A stretch of DNA of 64,000 nt from Vogesella aquatica (GTDB taxonomy: Bacteria > Pseudomonadota > Gammaproteobacteria > Burkholderiales > Chromobacteriaceae). The notes beneath the pieces were generated by a model. It did no database searches. It was not told the DNA's origin and was given only the letters and a program-made list of their open reading frames with translations. The stretch lies in contig NZ_JAQQLF010000006.1 of the NCBI RefSeq assembly GCF_028548455.1, positions 157,261 to 221,260 of the forward strand, written 5' to 3'. This document shows, in pieces, positions 51,723 through 61,304 of the stretch. Numbering within the stretch: position 1 is the stretch's first letter; each line of letters opens with the position of its first letter. A program made the translations under genes and the position numbers.

Positions 51723-54700
51723 ATGCGCTTTCCACGCAATGACGAAATCGTGACAGAACATTCTACCCCCACTCCCGCCCCCGCAGCAGCACCCGCAGAC
51801 CAAAGTTTGCGGGTGATTTTCTGGCTGCGCCGCCTTAGCCGCTGTCTGGGCTGGCTGCTGTCGGGTGTGCTGGCGCTGCTGCTGCTGGCGTTCCTGGTAT
51901 TTCGCTTCTACGTATTGCCCAATCTGGATGGCTGGCGGCCCTGGCTGGCTGGCCAGGCGAGTGCTGCGGTGGGCGTGCCGGTGTCGCTGGGCAAGCTGCA
52001 GGGGCAGTGGCAGTGGCTGGGGCCGCGTTTCACCATCAGCCAGCTGCAAGTGCGCCCCGACCCGGCCAGCCCGCCTATTACCGTGCGCAGTGCGCTGGTA
52101 CAGCCTTCCTGGCAGAGCCTGCTTTTTCTGGAGCCGCGCCTGGCCTTGCTGCGGCTGGATGGACTGAGCCTGGACTTGTCACGGCGCACCAATGGCCACC
52201 TGTACCTGAACGGGATTGACCTGTCCGCCGGCAAGGGTGACGGCGCCGGGGTGGATTGGCTGCTGCGCCAGGGCGAGGTCAGCGTGAGCTTGCAGCGTTT
52301 CTCCTGGCAGGATCACTTGCTGGGCCTGCCGGCGTTTACAGCGCGCCAGCTTACTGCCACCTTGAACAATACGCTGCTGGGCCACCGCTTGCGCGCGGTG
52401 GCTTTGCCGGCGGCCAGCCAGCTGTCGCACGTGGATTTCGAGGCCAGCTGGCAAGGCAGCCGTCTGCGTGACTGGCCTCAGTGGCAGGGCAGCGCCACGC
52501 TGCAGGCGGATGCGCAGCAGCTGAACTGGCTGCAACGCTACTGGCCTGGTTCGCCGTTGTCGGCCGGTGGGGCGGCCTCGTCCCGGGTGCAGCTGGCTTT
52601 CGAGGCCGGCCGCTTGACCTCGTTACAGGGTAAATGGCAGCTGGAAAATGCCGCGCTGGGCCTGCCCGGCGAAAAGGCCACGGCGCTGCCGCGTCTGGCG
52701 GGCGAGGTGGATTACCGGAGCCCGGCTGCTGGCCAGCACCAGTTGTCTGCCAAGCATCTTTACCTGCAAACCCGCTTTGGCAGCTTGCTGCAGGACGCTG
52801 CCGTAACTGCACGCTGGCACGACACGCAAGGCGGCTTTGTCGAAGCCAGCGGTTTGCAGCTAGCGCCAGTGCTGCCGCTATTGCGGCCACATGTGCCTGC
52901 GGTGGCAGACAGCGCCATCCACCAGCTGCAAGGCCAGCTGCAGGGCATGCGCTGGCAGTGGCAGGGGCCGCTACGCCAGCCGCGACAATATTTGTTCAAG
53001 ACACGGTTTACCGAGCTGGCACCCCAGGCCGATGCGGCCAACATGACGCTGACAGGCGGGCTGTCGGGCGAGCTGGTGGCCGGTAGCCAGCAGGGCCGGC
53101 TCAGCCTGGTGGCAAGCCCCATGCAGCTGGCCCTGCCCGGCCAGCTCACGCAGCCGCTGCGCATTCTGGGCGGCGAGGGCGAGCTGCGCTGGCAGCGACA
53201 AGGTGCAGGCTGGCAGCTGGCTATTCCGGCGCTGGCCGTGGCGACCCCGGATTTCAGCGCCCGCTTGCAGGGCCAGGTGCGCCTGCCCGGGCAGGGCGCC
53301 AGCCAAAGCGATTTGCAGCTGGCCATCGACAACGTGGCCATCAACCGTGTGCCGGCCTATTTGCCGCGGCTTATTGGCAGCGACACGCTGGCTTGGCTGC
53401 AAGCTGCCTTGCAGGGGGGGCAGGCGCGGCAGGTGCGCGCCACGCTGCAGGGCGACGTGATGCAGTTCCCGTTTGCCGGGGGGCAGGGCGGGCGCTTTAC
53501 CGTAGATGCCCAGGTGACGGGCGGCAAACTGCGCTTTGACCCGGCCTGGCCGCAGATTGATGGTATCGAAGGCCAATACCGCATGCGTAACGATGCCATC
53601 GAAGTCACCGCTACGCGTGCCACTACGGCGGGTATGCGCCTGCAGCAGGTGCAGGTGCGCCTGCCAGACACCATGAAAGCTACCCAGACCTTGCAGGTTG
53701 AAGGCCAGGCCGACGGCGAACTGGCTGCCATGCTGGCCTACACCCGCCTGAGCCCGGTAGATGGCTGGCTGGGTGGCTTTTTGTCTACGCTGGACGCTAG
53801 CGGGGCGGGCAAGCTCAAGCTGGGCCTGGCCATACCGCTGGACGATGCCGAAAAGACCCGCGTAAACGGCGAGCTGAGCCTGGCGGGGAATACCCTGCAG
53901 CTGCGTAGCTTGCCGCTGCCACCGCTGACTGATATCCAGGGGGTGCTGCATTTTAACGAGCATGGTATTGCCAGCCCGGGCATAGACTACAGCGCGTTTG
54001 GCGGGCGCAGCCGCCTGCAGGCTAGCCTGGATGCGCGCGGCCGCATGCAGTTCACCAGCCAGGGCCAAGTGGATGTGCCCCAGGTGCTGCAGCAGTATGT
54101 GCCCTTTCTGACCCCGTATGCGCAGGGCCAGACCGACTACAAGGCCGACTTTACCGTCAGTAATAATCTGGATGCGCTGGCGGTACAGTCCAGCCTGCAG
54201 GGTGTGAGTACCACCGTGCCTGCCCCGCTGGCCAAGACTGCGGAGCAACGTTGGCCGCTGCAGCTCGGGGTGTTTGCCACCCAGACAGGGTGGCAGGTGG
54301 ACTGGCAGATTCCGCAGCATGCACAGGGGTTGGTGGCGCTGGATCATGCCGGCCAGCTGCTGGGTGCCGGGGTGGGGGTGGGGGCCGAGGCCCCGGCGCC
54401 GGAAGGCCGCATTGCCATTAAGGTGGATGCGCCGGTATTGCAGCTGGCGCCTTGGCTGGCAGCCTTGCCAGAAAGTCAGGCAGGTAGCGCAGAGTGGCCA
54501 CTGCCACTCTCGCTGGGCATCGCTACGCCACGCTTCATGGCGCAGGGCAAAGTACTGAACAACGTGCAGGCAGCACTGGGCTGGCGTGGCGGCGAGAGCC
54601 CGGTAGCGCTGAACATCAAGGCGCGCGAGGTGTCCGGTACACTGCAATACATGCCGCGTGGCAAGGGCAGGCTGCAGGCGCGGCTGGCGCACCTGGCGCT

Positions 54701-55604
54701 GCCGCTGGGGGACGATGGGCAGCAAGCGGCTACCGAGGCGGAGCCGGAAATTGCCATTCCCGGCCTGGATGTCGATATCGCCGCCCTGCAATGGAAAGAC
54801 AAAGTGCTGGGTAGCCTCAGCCTGAAAGCCCAGCATCAGCCACAACTGTGGTTGCTGGATGAAGTGCTGCTGCAAACGCCGGAAGGCAAGCTCACCATGA
54901 GCGGCGCCGCGCCGGAGGGCAAAAGCAGTGGTGCCCGCCGCACGGAAATCAGCTTTGCGGCCAACAGCCAGAACGCTGGCGCCCTGTTGGCCCGCCTGGG
55001 CGTGCCCGACGCGCTGGTGGGTGGCGAGGGCGAGCTGAGCGGGCGGGTAAACTGGCTGGGCCACGCGGCGGCTTTTGACCTGGCACGCATGAGCGGCAGC
55101 GTGAGGCTGGACTTGCGCAAGGGCCGCTTTGCCCAGATCGACCCGGGCGCAGCCCGCCTGCTGGGCGTACTTAGCCTGCAATCGCTATCGCGGCGTATCC
55201 GCCTGGACTTCACCGATGTGTTCAGCAGCGGCTTCGCCTTTGACAGCCTTACCGGCAGCGCCGAGATCGACGCCGGAGTGTTCCGTTCCAGTAATGTGCT
55301 GTTGCAGGGGCCGGCCGCGAAAGTTACCTTGCAAGGCGAGGCCGACCTGGCCAATAACCGTCAGCAGGTGGCGGTGCGTATTACCCCCACCTTGTCCGAG
55401 GGGGTGGCGGTGCTCACCGGTGCCTCATTGTTGAACCCGGTGCTGGGGGCCATCACCTTTGCCGCGCAAAAGTTGCTGAAAGACCCGGTGAGCCGGATAT
55501 TGTCATTCGATTACGAAGTTACCGGCAGCCTTGCCGACCCGCAGGTGCGCAAGGTAGGGCAGCGGGTAGAAAACAAACCGGCGGCAGCGCCAGCTGCCCC
55601 CTGA
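51723..55604 (+). CDS. yhdP: AsmA-like envelope protein YhdP
   Basis: A 1293-residue protein with one N-terminal membrane helix (about residues 40-65) and a very long periplasmic region with the DUF3971 and AsmA-like C-terminal repeats (VFSSGFAFDSLTGSAEID, NRQQVAVRITPTLSEGVAV). YhdP forms a bridge that carries phospholipids to the outer membrane. The ATG at 51723 and the GTG at 51750 are both possible; neither has a strong ribosome site. A nitrilase-type gene and tldD follow, the usual betaproteobacterial order. Confidence 0.9.
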   Translation: MRFPRNDEIVTEHSTPTPAPAAAPADQSLRVIFWLRRLSRCLGWLLSGVLALLLLAFLVFRFYVLPNLDGWRPWLAGQASAAVGVPVSLGKLQGQWQWLGPRFTISQLQVRPDPASPPITVRSALVQPSWQSLLFLEPRLALLRLDGLSLDLSRRTNGHLYLNGIDLSAGKGDGAGVDWLLRQGEVSVSLQRFSWQDHLLGLPAFTARQLTATLNNTLLGHRLRAVALPAASQLSHVDFEASWQGSRLRDWPQWQGSATLQADAQQLNWLQRYWPGSPLSAGGAASSRVQLAFEAGRLTSLQGKWQLENAALGLPGEKATALPRLAGEVDYRSPAAGQHQLSAKHLYLQTRFGSLLQDAAVTARWHDTQGGFVEASGLQLAPVLPLLRPHVPAVADSAIHQLQGQLQGMRWQWQGPLRQPRQYLFKTRFTELAPQADAANMTLTGGLSGELVAGSQQGRLSLVASPMQLALPGQLTQPLRILGGEGELRWQRQGAGWQLAIPALAVATPDFSARLQGQVRLPGQGASQSDLQLAIDNVAINRVPAYLPRLIGSDTLAWLQAALQGGQARQVRATLQGDVMQFPFAGGQGGRFTVDAQVTGGKLRFDPAWPQIDGIEGQYRMRNDAIEVTATRATTAGMRLQQVQVRLPDTMKATQTLQVEGQADGELAAMLAYTRLSPVDGWLGGFLSTLDASGAGKLKLGLAIPLDDAEKTRVNGELSLAGNTLQLRSLPLPPLTDIQGVLHFNEHGIASPGIDYSAFGGRSRLQASLDARGRMQFTSQGQVDVPQVLQQYVPFLTPYAQGQTDYKADFTVSNNLDALAVQSSLQGVSTTVPAPLAKTAEQRWPLQLGVFATQTGWQVDWQIPQHAQGLVALDHAGQLLGAGVGVGAEAPAPEGRIAIKVDAPVLQLAPWLAALPESQAGSAEWPLPLSLGIATPRFMAQGKVLNNVQAALGWRGGESPVALNIKAREVSGTLQYMPRGKGRLQARLAHLALPLGDDGQQAATEAEPEIAIPGLDVDIAALQWKDKVLGSLSLKAQHQPQLWLLDEVLLQTPEGKLTMSGAAPEGKSSGARRTEISFAANSQNAGALLARLGVPDALVGGEGELSGRVNWLGHAAAFDLARMSGSVRLDLRKGRFAQIDPGAARLLGVLSLQSLSRRIRLDFTDVFSSGFAFDSLTGSAEIDAGVFRSSNVLLQGPAAKVTLQGEADLANNRQQVAVRITPTLSEGVAVLTGASLLNPVLGAITFAAQKLLKDPVSRILSFDYEVTGSLADPQVRKVGQRVENKPAAAPAAP

Positions 55605-55619
55605 TGCGGGAGTATCAAG

Positions 55620-56429
55620 ATGGATAAAGCTTTCAAAGTTGCCGCGGTGCAAATGGTGTCGGGTACCGAGCCGCAGCGCAATATTGCCCGCGCCGCGCAG
55701 CTGGTGGCCGAGGCTGCCGCCCAGGGCGCGCAGCTGGTGGTGTTGCCCGAGTATTTTTGCCTGATGGGCCGCCAGGATGGCGACAAGGTGGCGATACGCG
55801 AAGCCTATGGCAGCGGGCCGTTGCAGGCCGCGCTGTCTGCCATGGCGCGCGATAACGGCGTGTGGCTGGTGGGTGGCACCATCCCGCTGGCTTGCCCGGA
55901 CGATGGCCGCGTCTACAATACCCTGCTGCTGTACGCGCCGGATGGTAGCGTGCGCAGCCGCTACGACAAGATCCACCTGTTCGGTTTTACCGGGCAGGGT
56001 GAGCGCTATTGCGAATCCGACAGCATCCTGGCCGGTACCGAGCCGCTGCGCGCCAGCACGCCGCTGGCCGATATCGCGTTTGGTATCTGCTACGATCTGC
56101 GCTTTCCCGAGCTGTTCCGCCGCATGGCCCCGTTTGACCTGCTGGTGTTGCCCGCCGCCTTTACCGCCACTACCGGTGCGGCGCACTGGGAGGTGCTGCT
56201 GCGTGCCCGTGCCATCGAAAACCAGTGCTATGTGCTGGCCTCGGCCCAGGGCGGCGAACACGAAAATGGCCGCCACACCCATGGCCAGAGCCTGCTGATC
56301 GACCCGTGGGGCAATATCGTGGCCCAGATCGGCAAAGGCGAAGGCGTGGTCGTGGGCGAGATCGACCCGAATACCCTACACTCGGTGCGCAGCCGCCTGC
56401 CGGCGCTGGATCACCGCGTGTTTTCCTGA
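55620..56429 (+). CDS. Carbon-nitrogen hydrolase (nitrilase superfamily, Nit-like)
   Basis: The 269-residue enzyme has the catalytic triad of the superfamily: Glu44 (VVLPEYF), Lys117 (YDKIHLF) and Cys157 ([11 protein letters not shown]). It is closest in form to Nit1/Nit2-type amidases, which repair deaminated glutathione, but the substrate is not proven. It lies between yhdP and tldD, 15 and 11 bases from each. Confidence 0.9.
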   Translation: MDKAFKVAAVQMVSGTEPQRNIARAAQLVAEAAAQGAQLVVLPEYFCLMGRQDGDKVAIREAYGSGPLQAALSAMARDNGVWLVGGTIPLACPDDGRVYNTLLLYAPDGSVRSRYDKIHLFGFTGQGERYCESDSILAGTEPLRASTPLADIAFGICYDLRFPELFRRMAPFDLLVLPAAFTATTGAAHWEVLLRARAIENQCYVLASAQGGEHENGRHTHGQSLLIDPWGNIVAQIGKGEGVVVGEIDPNTLHSVRSRLPALDHRVFS

Positions 56430-56440
56430 AAGAACAAGAC

Positions 56441-57880
56441 ATGAGCCAAATAGCCATTGCCGAGCAGCTGCTGCTGGCACCTTACGGTGTAAACGAAAGC
56501 GTGATCGACGCCACCCTGGGCCGTATGCTGGGCCACCAGGTGGACTACGCTGACCTGTATTTCCAGTACACCCGCAGCGAGGGCTGGAGCCTGGAAGAAG
56601 GCATCGTCAAAGCGGGCAGTTTCAGCATCGATCAGGGCGTTGGCGTGCGCGCCGTCGCCGGCGACAAGACTGCTTTTGCGTACTCCGACGACATCAGCCC
56701 GTTTGCCTTGGGCAAAGCCGCCGACGCCGTGCGCGCCATTGGCGCAGCGGGTGGCCATGGCAACGCCGGCGCTGTCGCCCTGCGTCACGGCAGCGGCCTG
56801 TATGCGGCGCAAGACCCGCTGGATAGCCTGCCAGCCGAGGCCAAGGTGGCCATTTTGCAGCAGGTGGAAAAGCTGGCCCGCGCGGCTGACCCGCGCATCA
56901 TCCAGGTAATGGCAGGGTTGGCCGCAGAGTACGACGTGGTGTACATCGCGCGCCACGACGGCGTGCGTGCCGCTGACGTGCGCCCGCTGGTACGCCTGTC
57001 GGTTACCGTGATTGCCGAGCAAAACGGCCGCCGCGAGGTGGGCAGCAGTGGCGGTGGTGGTCGCTACGACCTGACCCGCTTTGGTGATGCGCAAATTGCC
57101 CATCATGTACAAAAAGCGGTGAAACAGGCGCTGGTGAACCTGGAGGCGCGCCCGGCGCCGGCTGGCCAGATGACGGTGGTGCTGGGTGCCGGCTGGCCTG
57201 GCGTGCTGTTGCACGAGGCGATTGGCCACGGCCTGGAAGGCGACTTCAACCGCAAAGGCACCTCGGCTTTTAGCGGTATGGTAGGCCAGCGCGTGGCGGC
57301 AGCAGGGGTCACCGTGGTGGATGACGGCACCTTGGCCGACCGCCGTGGCTCGCTTTCCATTGACGACGAAGGCAACGCTACCCACCGCACGGTGCTGATC
57401 GAAGACGGCATCCTGAAAGGCTATATGCAGGACGCCATGAATGCCCGCCTGATGGGAGTGGCCCCCACCGGCAACGGCCGGCGCGAGTCCTACGCCCACA
57501 TCCCCATGCCGCGCATGACCAACACCTACATGCTGGGTGGCGACAAAACGCCGGAAGAGATCATTGCTTCTGTGCCGGATGGCATTTATGCGGCCAACTT
57601 TGGCGGCGGCCAGGTGGATATCACCAGCGGCAAGTTTGTGTTCTCTGCCTCCGAAGCGTGGAAAATCGAAAACGGCAAGCTGGCCTATCCGGTGAAAGGC
57701 GCTACCCTGATTGGCAACGGGCCGGAAGTGCTGAATTACGTCGCCATGATAGGCAATGATATGGCGCTGGACGAAGGCGTAGGCGTGTGCGGCAAGGAAG
57801 GCCAGAGTGTGCCGGTGGGCGTAGGGCAGCCTACCTTGCGTATCGACGGTGGCCTGACGATTGGCGGCACTGGCGGCTAG
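56441..57880 (+). CDS. tldD: Metalloprotease TldD
   Basis: The 479-residue protein is one half of the TldD-TldE protease that cleaves small peptides and antitoxins. It has the zinc site [20 protein letters not shown] and the preceding [21 protein letters not shown]. The ATG at 56441 gives a normal TldD length; the frame extends far upstream without likeness. TldE is not in the window. Its stop overlaps the stop of the convergent YbdK gene by four bases. A GGTTGGCCGC copy at 56916 is the last one in the window. Confidence 0.94.
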   Translation: MSQIAIAEQLLLAPYGVNESVIDATLGRMLGHQVDYADLYFQYTRSEGWSLEEGIVKAGSFSIDQGVGVRAVAGDKTAFAYSDDISPFALGKAADAVRAIGAAGGHGNAGAVALRHGSGLYAAQDPLDSLPAEAKVAILQQVEKLARAADPRIIQVMAGLAAEYDVVYIARHDGVRAADVRPLVRLSVTVIAEQNGRREVGSSGGGGRYDLTRFGDAQIAHHVQKAVKQALVNLEARPAPAGQMTVVLGAGWPGVLLHEAIGHGLEGDFNRKGTSAFSGMVGQRVAAAGVTVVDDGTLADRRGSLSIDDEGNATHRTVLIEDGILKGYMQDAMNARLMGVAPTGNGRRESYAHIPMPRMTNTYMLGGDKTPEEIIASVPDGIYAANFGGGQVDITSGKFVFSASEAWKIENGKLAYPVKGATLIGNGPEVLNYVAMIGNDMALDEGVGVCGKEGQSVPVGVGQPTLRIDGGLTIGGTGG

Positions 57881-58992
57881 TCCAGCCAGTGTAGCGCCTG
57901 CTCGCGCAAACTTTCCGCCAGACTGGTGGCCGCCGGGCCGGCCTGCGTAGCGTACTGGGGTGGCTGCCCGGCGCGCAGGCTGCTGGCCAGCTCGTCCAGC
58001 AGTGTCTGGCTTTGCGGGCAGCTGGCAAAGTCGCGCACGATGGTTAGCGTAAGCAGCAGGTGTTCGCGCAGGCTGCGCCGTTGGCCGCTGCAGGCGTCGA
58101 TAAATTCGGCGTCCATGCCATGGCGTGCTGCCTGGAAGCGGTTGTACCCGTAGACGCTATAGAGTGCTTCGCGCCCCGGCAAGCTGGGGCGTTGTTGTAT
58201 GAAATACAGCGCCAGCGCCTGACTCAGGGCTGCCAGACGCACTGCATGGCGCAGGCTGTGCGGGGTGTCGAAAATGCGGATCTCTACTGTGCCGTACTCC
58301 GGTTTGGGGCGAATGTCCCAGTACAGGTCTTTCAGGCTGTTGATGATGCCGTGGCTGGCAAGCATGCTGGTGTGTTGCTGGAAGTCTTGCCAGTTGCGCA
58401 GTGGTGCAGGCATGTGGCCGCTGTTGGGAAAGGCGTGGACGGTATTGCTGCGCGCCGATGCAAAGCCGCTGTATTCACCCTGCACAAAGGGGCTGGCTGC
58501 CGAGAGTGCCAGCAGGTGCGGAATGTAGTAGGCCAGTGCGTGGCAAAGCCAGATGGCCGTGTCGCCATCGGGGCAGCCTATGTGCACATGTTGGCCGAAT
58601 ACGGTGAATTGACGGGCAAGATACCCATATTCGCTGGCAAAGTCATGGTAGCGCGGGTGGTCGCTGATGCGGCGTTCTCGCCAGTCTTGGAAGGGGTGGG
58701 TGCCGCCGCCGCAGGGTAGCGCGTCCAGCGTATGGCAATAATCGCGTAGTAGCTGGCCACAATGATACATTTCCCGCAGCAGCGTGCTGGTATTGTGGTG
58801 TATCGTGCTGTTGATTTCCAGCATGGAGCAGGTGACTTCCTGCTTGAATTGCTGGTGGCCATTGGCGTGTAGTGCGGCCAATAGTGCCGGGGCGCAGGGT
58901 TTCAGGTCCAGGCTTTGCATGCATAGCAGCTGTATTTCCAGCTCCATGCCCAGCGTGCCGGCCTCGGATTGCTGGAATGCGGTTGTCTCCAT
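57877..58992 (-). CDS. YbdK-type glutamate--cysteine ligase family protein
   Basis: The 371-residue protein belongs to the carboxylate-amine ligase (YbdK/GCS2) family: [11 protein letters not shown] at the start, [16 protein letters not shown], the long ATP-binding region with [21 protein letters not shown] and [10 protein letters not shown], and [10 protein letters not shown] near the C-terminal part. Such enzymes make gamma-glutamyl-cysteine-like peptides with weak activity. AAGGAG stands directly before the ATG at 58998 but six bases before the ATG at 58992, so the latter was chosen. It is divergent from the marR gene. Confidence 0.88.
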   Translation of the reverse strand: METTAFQQSEAGTLGMELEIQLLCMQSLDLKPCAPALLAALHANGHQQFKQEVTCSMLEINSTIHHNTSTLLREMYHCGQLLRDYCHTLDALPCGGGTHPFQDWRERRISDHPRYHDFASEYGYLARQFTVFGQHVHIGCPDGDTAIWLCHALAYYIPHLLALSAASPFVQGEYSGFASARSNTVHAFPNSGHMPAPLRNWQDFQQHTSMLASHGIINSLKDLYWDIRPKPEYGTVEIRIFDTPHSLRHAVRLAALSQALALYFIQQRPSLPGREALYSVYGYNRFQAARHGMDAEFIDACSGQRRSLREHLLLTLTIVRDFASCPQSQTLLDELASSLRAGQPPQYATQAGPAATSLAESLREQALHWLD

Positions 58993-59032
58993 AGCCATCT
59001 CCTTATTTATTTTTTGTGCAAAACTATTATTC

Positions 59033-59527
59033 ATGACTGAGTACATCACACAGCAGAAAGTTCCAGCTTCACCCCTGGCGGTACTGCAGTTGTTTCGCGT
59101 GGTGTTTCGCGCGGCGCAGCAGTACTCTGCCGACACCGAGAAAACGCTGGGCATTTCCGGCGCCCAGGCCTGGCTACTGGCCGAGCTGTACGAGCACGGG
59201 CCGCAAAAAGCCGGCGACCTGGCCGCGCGCATGGCGCTCAAGCCCGCCACGCTGAGCAATATGCTGATCAAACTGGTGGAGCTGGGCTATCTGGTGCGCC
59301 AGCGCAGCGATAAAGACCAGCGCGTGGTGGAAGTGTCGCTGACCGAACAGGGGCGCAGCCTGTTGGCGAAAACGAACTGTGCGCCCCGCGGCTGGATGCC
59401 GGAGGCGCTGGGCAAGCTGCCCCCCGAGCAACTGCACGGCCTGGCTATTGGGCTGGGTGGCATGTTGGCCGCCATGAATGTGCCGCTGGCGGAGGATGGG
59501 GACAAGCCGTTGCCGTTTACCGAGTAA
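59033..59527 (+). CDS. MarR family transcription regulator
   Basis: The 164-residue protein has the MarR winged helix: LGISGAQAWLLAELYEHGPQKAGDLAARMAL and ATLSNMLIKLVELGYLVRQRSDKDQRVVEVSLTEQG. It lies 40 bases from the divergent YbdK gene and may control it. The ATG at 59033 fits the family length; the ribosome site is weak. A terminator follows. Confidence 0.88.
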   Translation: MTEYITQQKVPASPLAVLQLFRVVFRAAQQYSADTEKTLGISGAQAWLLAELYEHGPQKAGDLAARMALKPATLSNMLIKLVELGYLVRQRSDKDQRVVEVSLTEQGRSLLAKTNCAPRGWMPEALGKLPPEQLHGLAIGLGGMLAAMNVPLAEDGDKPLPFTE

Positions 59528-59559
59528 GTGCGGCCAAGCTACGGTCAGCCCGGTTAAAC

Positions 59560-59589
59560 AAAAGCCCCCGTAGCGATGCGGGGGCTTTT
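59560..59589. terminator. Terminator after marR
   Basis: AAAGCCCCC and GGGGGCTTT pair, with A and T runs on either side. It marks the end of the core-like part of the window. Confidence 0.88.
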
Positions 59590-60127
59590 GTTGTGTGCGA
59601 CGGGTATGTTGTAGGGAGGCAAAGTTATTGAAAACTTCCTGCCTTGCCAGACAAGGCTTTTTTCATTTTTGTGTGCTTACAACGAAGCCGGATAGACGCA
59701 GAGTTCCTGAAAAAATCTGACTTTCTTGCAAAATTGTTGAAAAAATCCTCCTGCAGTGGCAGCTACTGGCAGGTTTGTGCGTTGCCAGGGGGTTGTAGGT
59801 GCTTCTCTTCCCTTCTGCAGTTTTGCACATAGGTAGTGTGGCAGACCTCTCGGGTCGAAGGTCTGCAGGGCTGTCAGGTGTTCGGCCTGAGCCGACCTTG
59901 AGCCCTCATCCTGACTTGGTCGGCAATGGATAGATTAGCTGTCGTTCAGCTAGGACCGACAGCGAACAGAAACTGTTCCATCCTACGAATGCGAACTCCC
60001 AACCCGAAGTGGAAGTTCGGAACAAACCGCTGCCCACACCGATTGGATGACCGAAAAGTTAACTCTCCGGTGTCGGAAGGCGCAATCTCCGTGCTCCCTA
60101 ACTCAATGGAAGCTGCTCTTGGTCGTT
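59590..60127. other. Intergenic region at the entry to the foreign-looking segment
   Basis: About 540 bases without a clear gene. Base composition is less GC-rich than to the left. A hairpin GCAGACCT/AGGTCTGC lies at 59841-59866. A minus-strand frame at 59946-60137 (63 residues) would overlap the end of the DUF6236-like gene but shows no family and no ribosome site. No tRNA or attachment site was recognised. Confidence 0.5.
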
Positions 60128-61051
60128 TCAGCACCAATCAAGCTCTTCATGGAGATGATGGACGTACCTGAAGGGCGAGTTTCGTATCAAACTCTTCTTT
60201 GTGCCGAATGTGGTTGTGAACTTCATGTTTGTTGCCGCGAACAGACCTAGCGATGCCAAGAAAGTCTGTACGGAGGTGAGGTTGAGGTTGTTGTAAAGCG
60301 AGGCTACGGCAGCAGCAGTAGCAGCGATACCCGTTCCGTTGACTTCAAATGCCATCGATATGTCGGCAATACGGACGGGCAACTTCATTTCGCGGCTCAC
60401 CACCAGTAGGTCCCTACACGCGGCATCGATACGATCCCGCTGTGTGGCGAACGCCTCCGCACGATCTGTGTAGCCAGTGATCAGTTGTTTGCAGCCATCT
60501 AATTCCGCGCGCAGCCTCAGAAGTTCCGCCTCTCTCTTCTGCTTGAATTCGAGCAGGTCCTGTAGTGGCGTGTCGCCTGTGGGAATCGGAATAGCGCGGT
60601 GCAAAGAGACAGTGATGCCTCGATCTGAAGCAATGTGGTCACCCAAGATAGTTTTGATGTCGGCCTCGGTCTCCGCCGACATGCTCCACCGACCAGGTTC
60701 TTTTTCTTCCAGCTCCTGGAATGCACGAAAATACGCTTCGGCCAGACATTTGCCGACCGACATTGAGGTCGGTCGCAACTGAATTTCCGGCCTGAGCAGA
60801 ACGCCGGCGCTGCTCAGGAAGTCCGTGTCGCCGTTTTCGCCATTCAGGAAGTAAGGCAGGGATGGCCAAGCGATACGGTCCCAAAATAGCAGTCCGAATC
60901 TCAGCTGTTTGGCGCACAGATTCGCGGCCATCGCAGTCTCTGTCCTTGTGCCATTTTCGTGAAAAAATGGCACAAGCATGATGCCCCGCCCACCTTGGGG
61001 TCGCTTCCCATAGCTTGGCTCTGATAGTTTTCGTCGTCGGCTCTCACCCAT
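60128..61051 (-). CDS. DUF6236-like hypothetical protein
   Basis: A 307-residue protein. RGIMLVPFF near the start, AKQLRFGLLFWDRIAWPS and the later GDTPLQDLLEFKQKREAELLRLR have the layout of DUF6236 proteins as I recall them: an N-terminal strand, a WD-type block and a charged helix that could be coiled coil. The C-terminal part has a hydrophobic stretch (GTGIAATAAAVASLYNNLNL). Function is not known; such genes are often in accessory regions. The ATG at 61051 has AGGAA upstream. Base use is lower in GC than the left of the window. Confidence 0.5.
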   Translation of the reverse strand: MGESRRRKLSEPSYGKRPQGGRGIMLVPFFHENGTRTETAMAANLCAKQLRFGLLFWDRIAWPSLPYFLNGENGDTDFLSSAGVLLRPEIQLRPTSMSVGKCLAEAYFRAFQELEEKEPGRWSMSAETEADIKTILGDHIASDRGITVSLHRAIPIPTGDTPLQDLLEFKQKREAELLRLRAELDGCKQLITGYTDRAEAFATQRDRIDAACRDLLVVSREMKLPVRIADISMAFEVNGTGIAATAAAVASLYNNLNLTSVQTFLASLGLFAATNMKFTTTFGTKKSLIRNSPFRYVHHLHEELDWC

Positions 61052-61304
61052 CGTGCATTCCTGTTCAATGCGTTCCGAGAGCAGCATGAATGCTCACAGC
61101 GTTATATGTCGATAGAAGCTGCGACCGCAGTCAGCGCTAAAGCGCTCAATCGTACAAATTGCCTGACTGGCTGTTTCTGGCCGGTGGGGCGAGTTCGCTC
61201 TAACGGTAGTAAGCTGCCACTCAACTTTTTCCCTGGATGCCAACGGCCGCTGCAACTCGGGTTTTGTCACCTGTTATCAAACCCGTGGACACCTCCCACC
61301 ACCA

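Noticed and set aside
59946..60137. A 63-codon minus-strand frame after the DUF6236-like gene
   Set aside because: It has no ribosome site, no family likeness and overlaps the end of the upstream gene; kept only as a note in the intergenic region.
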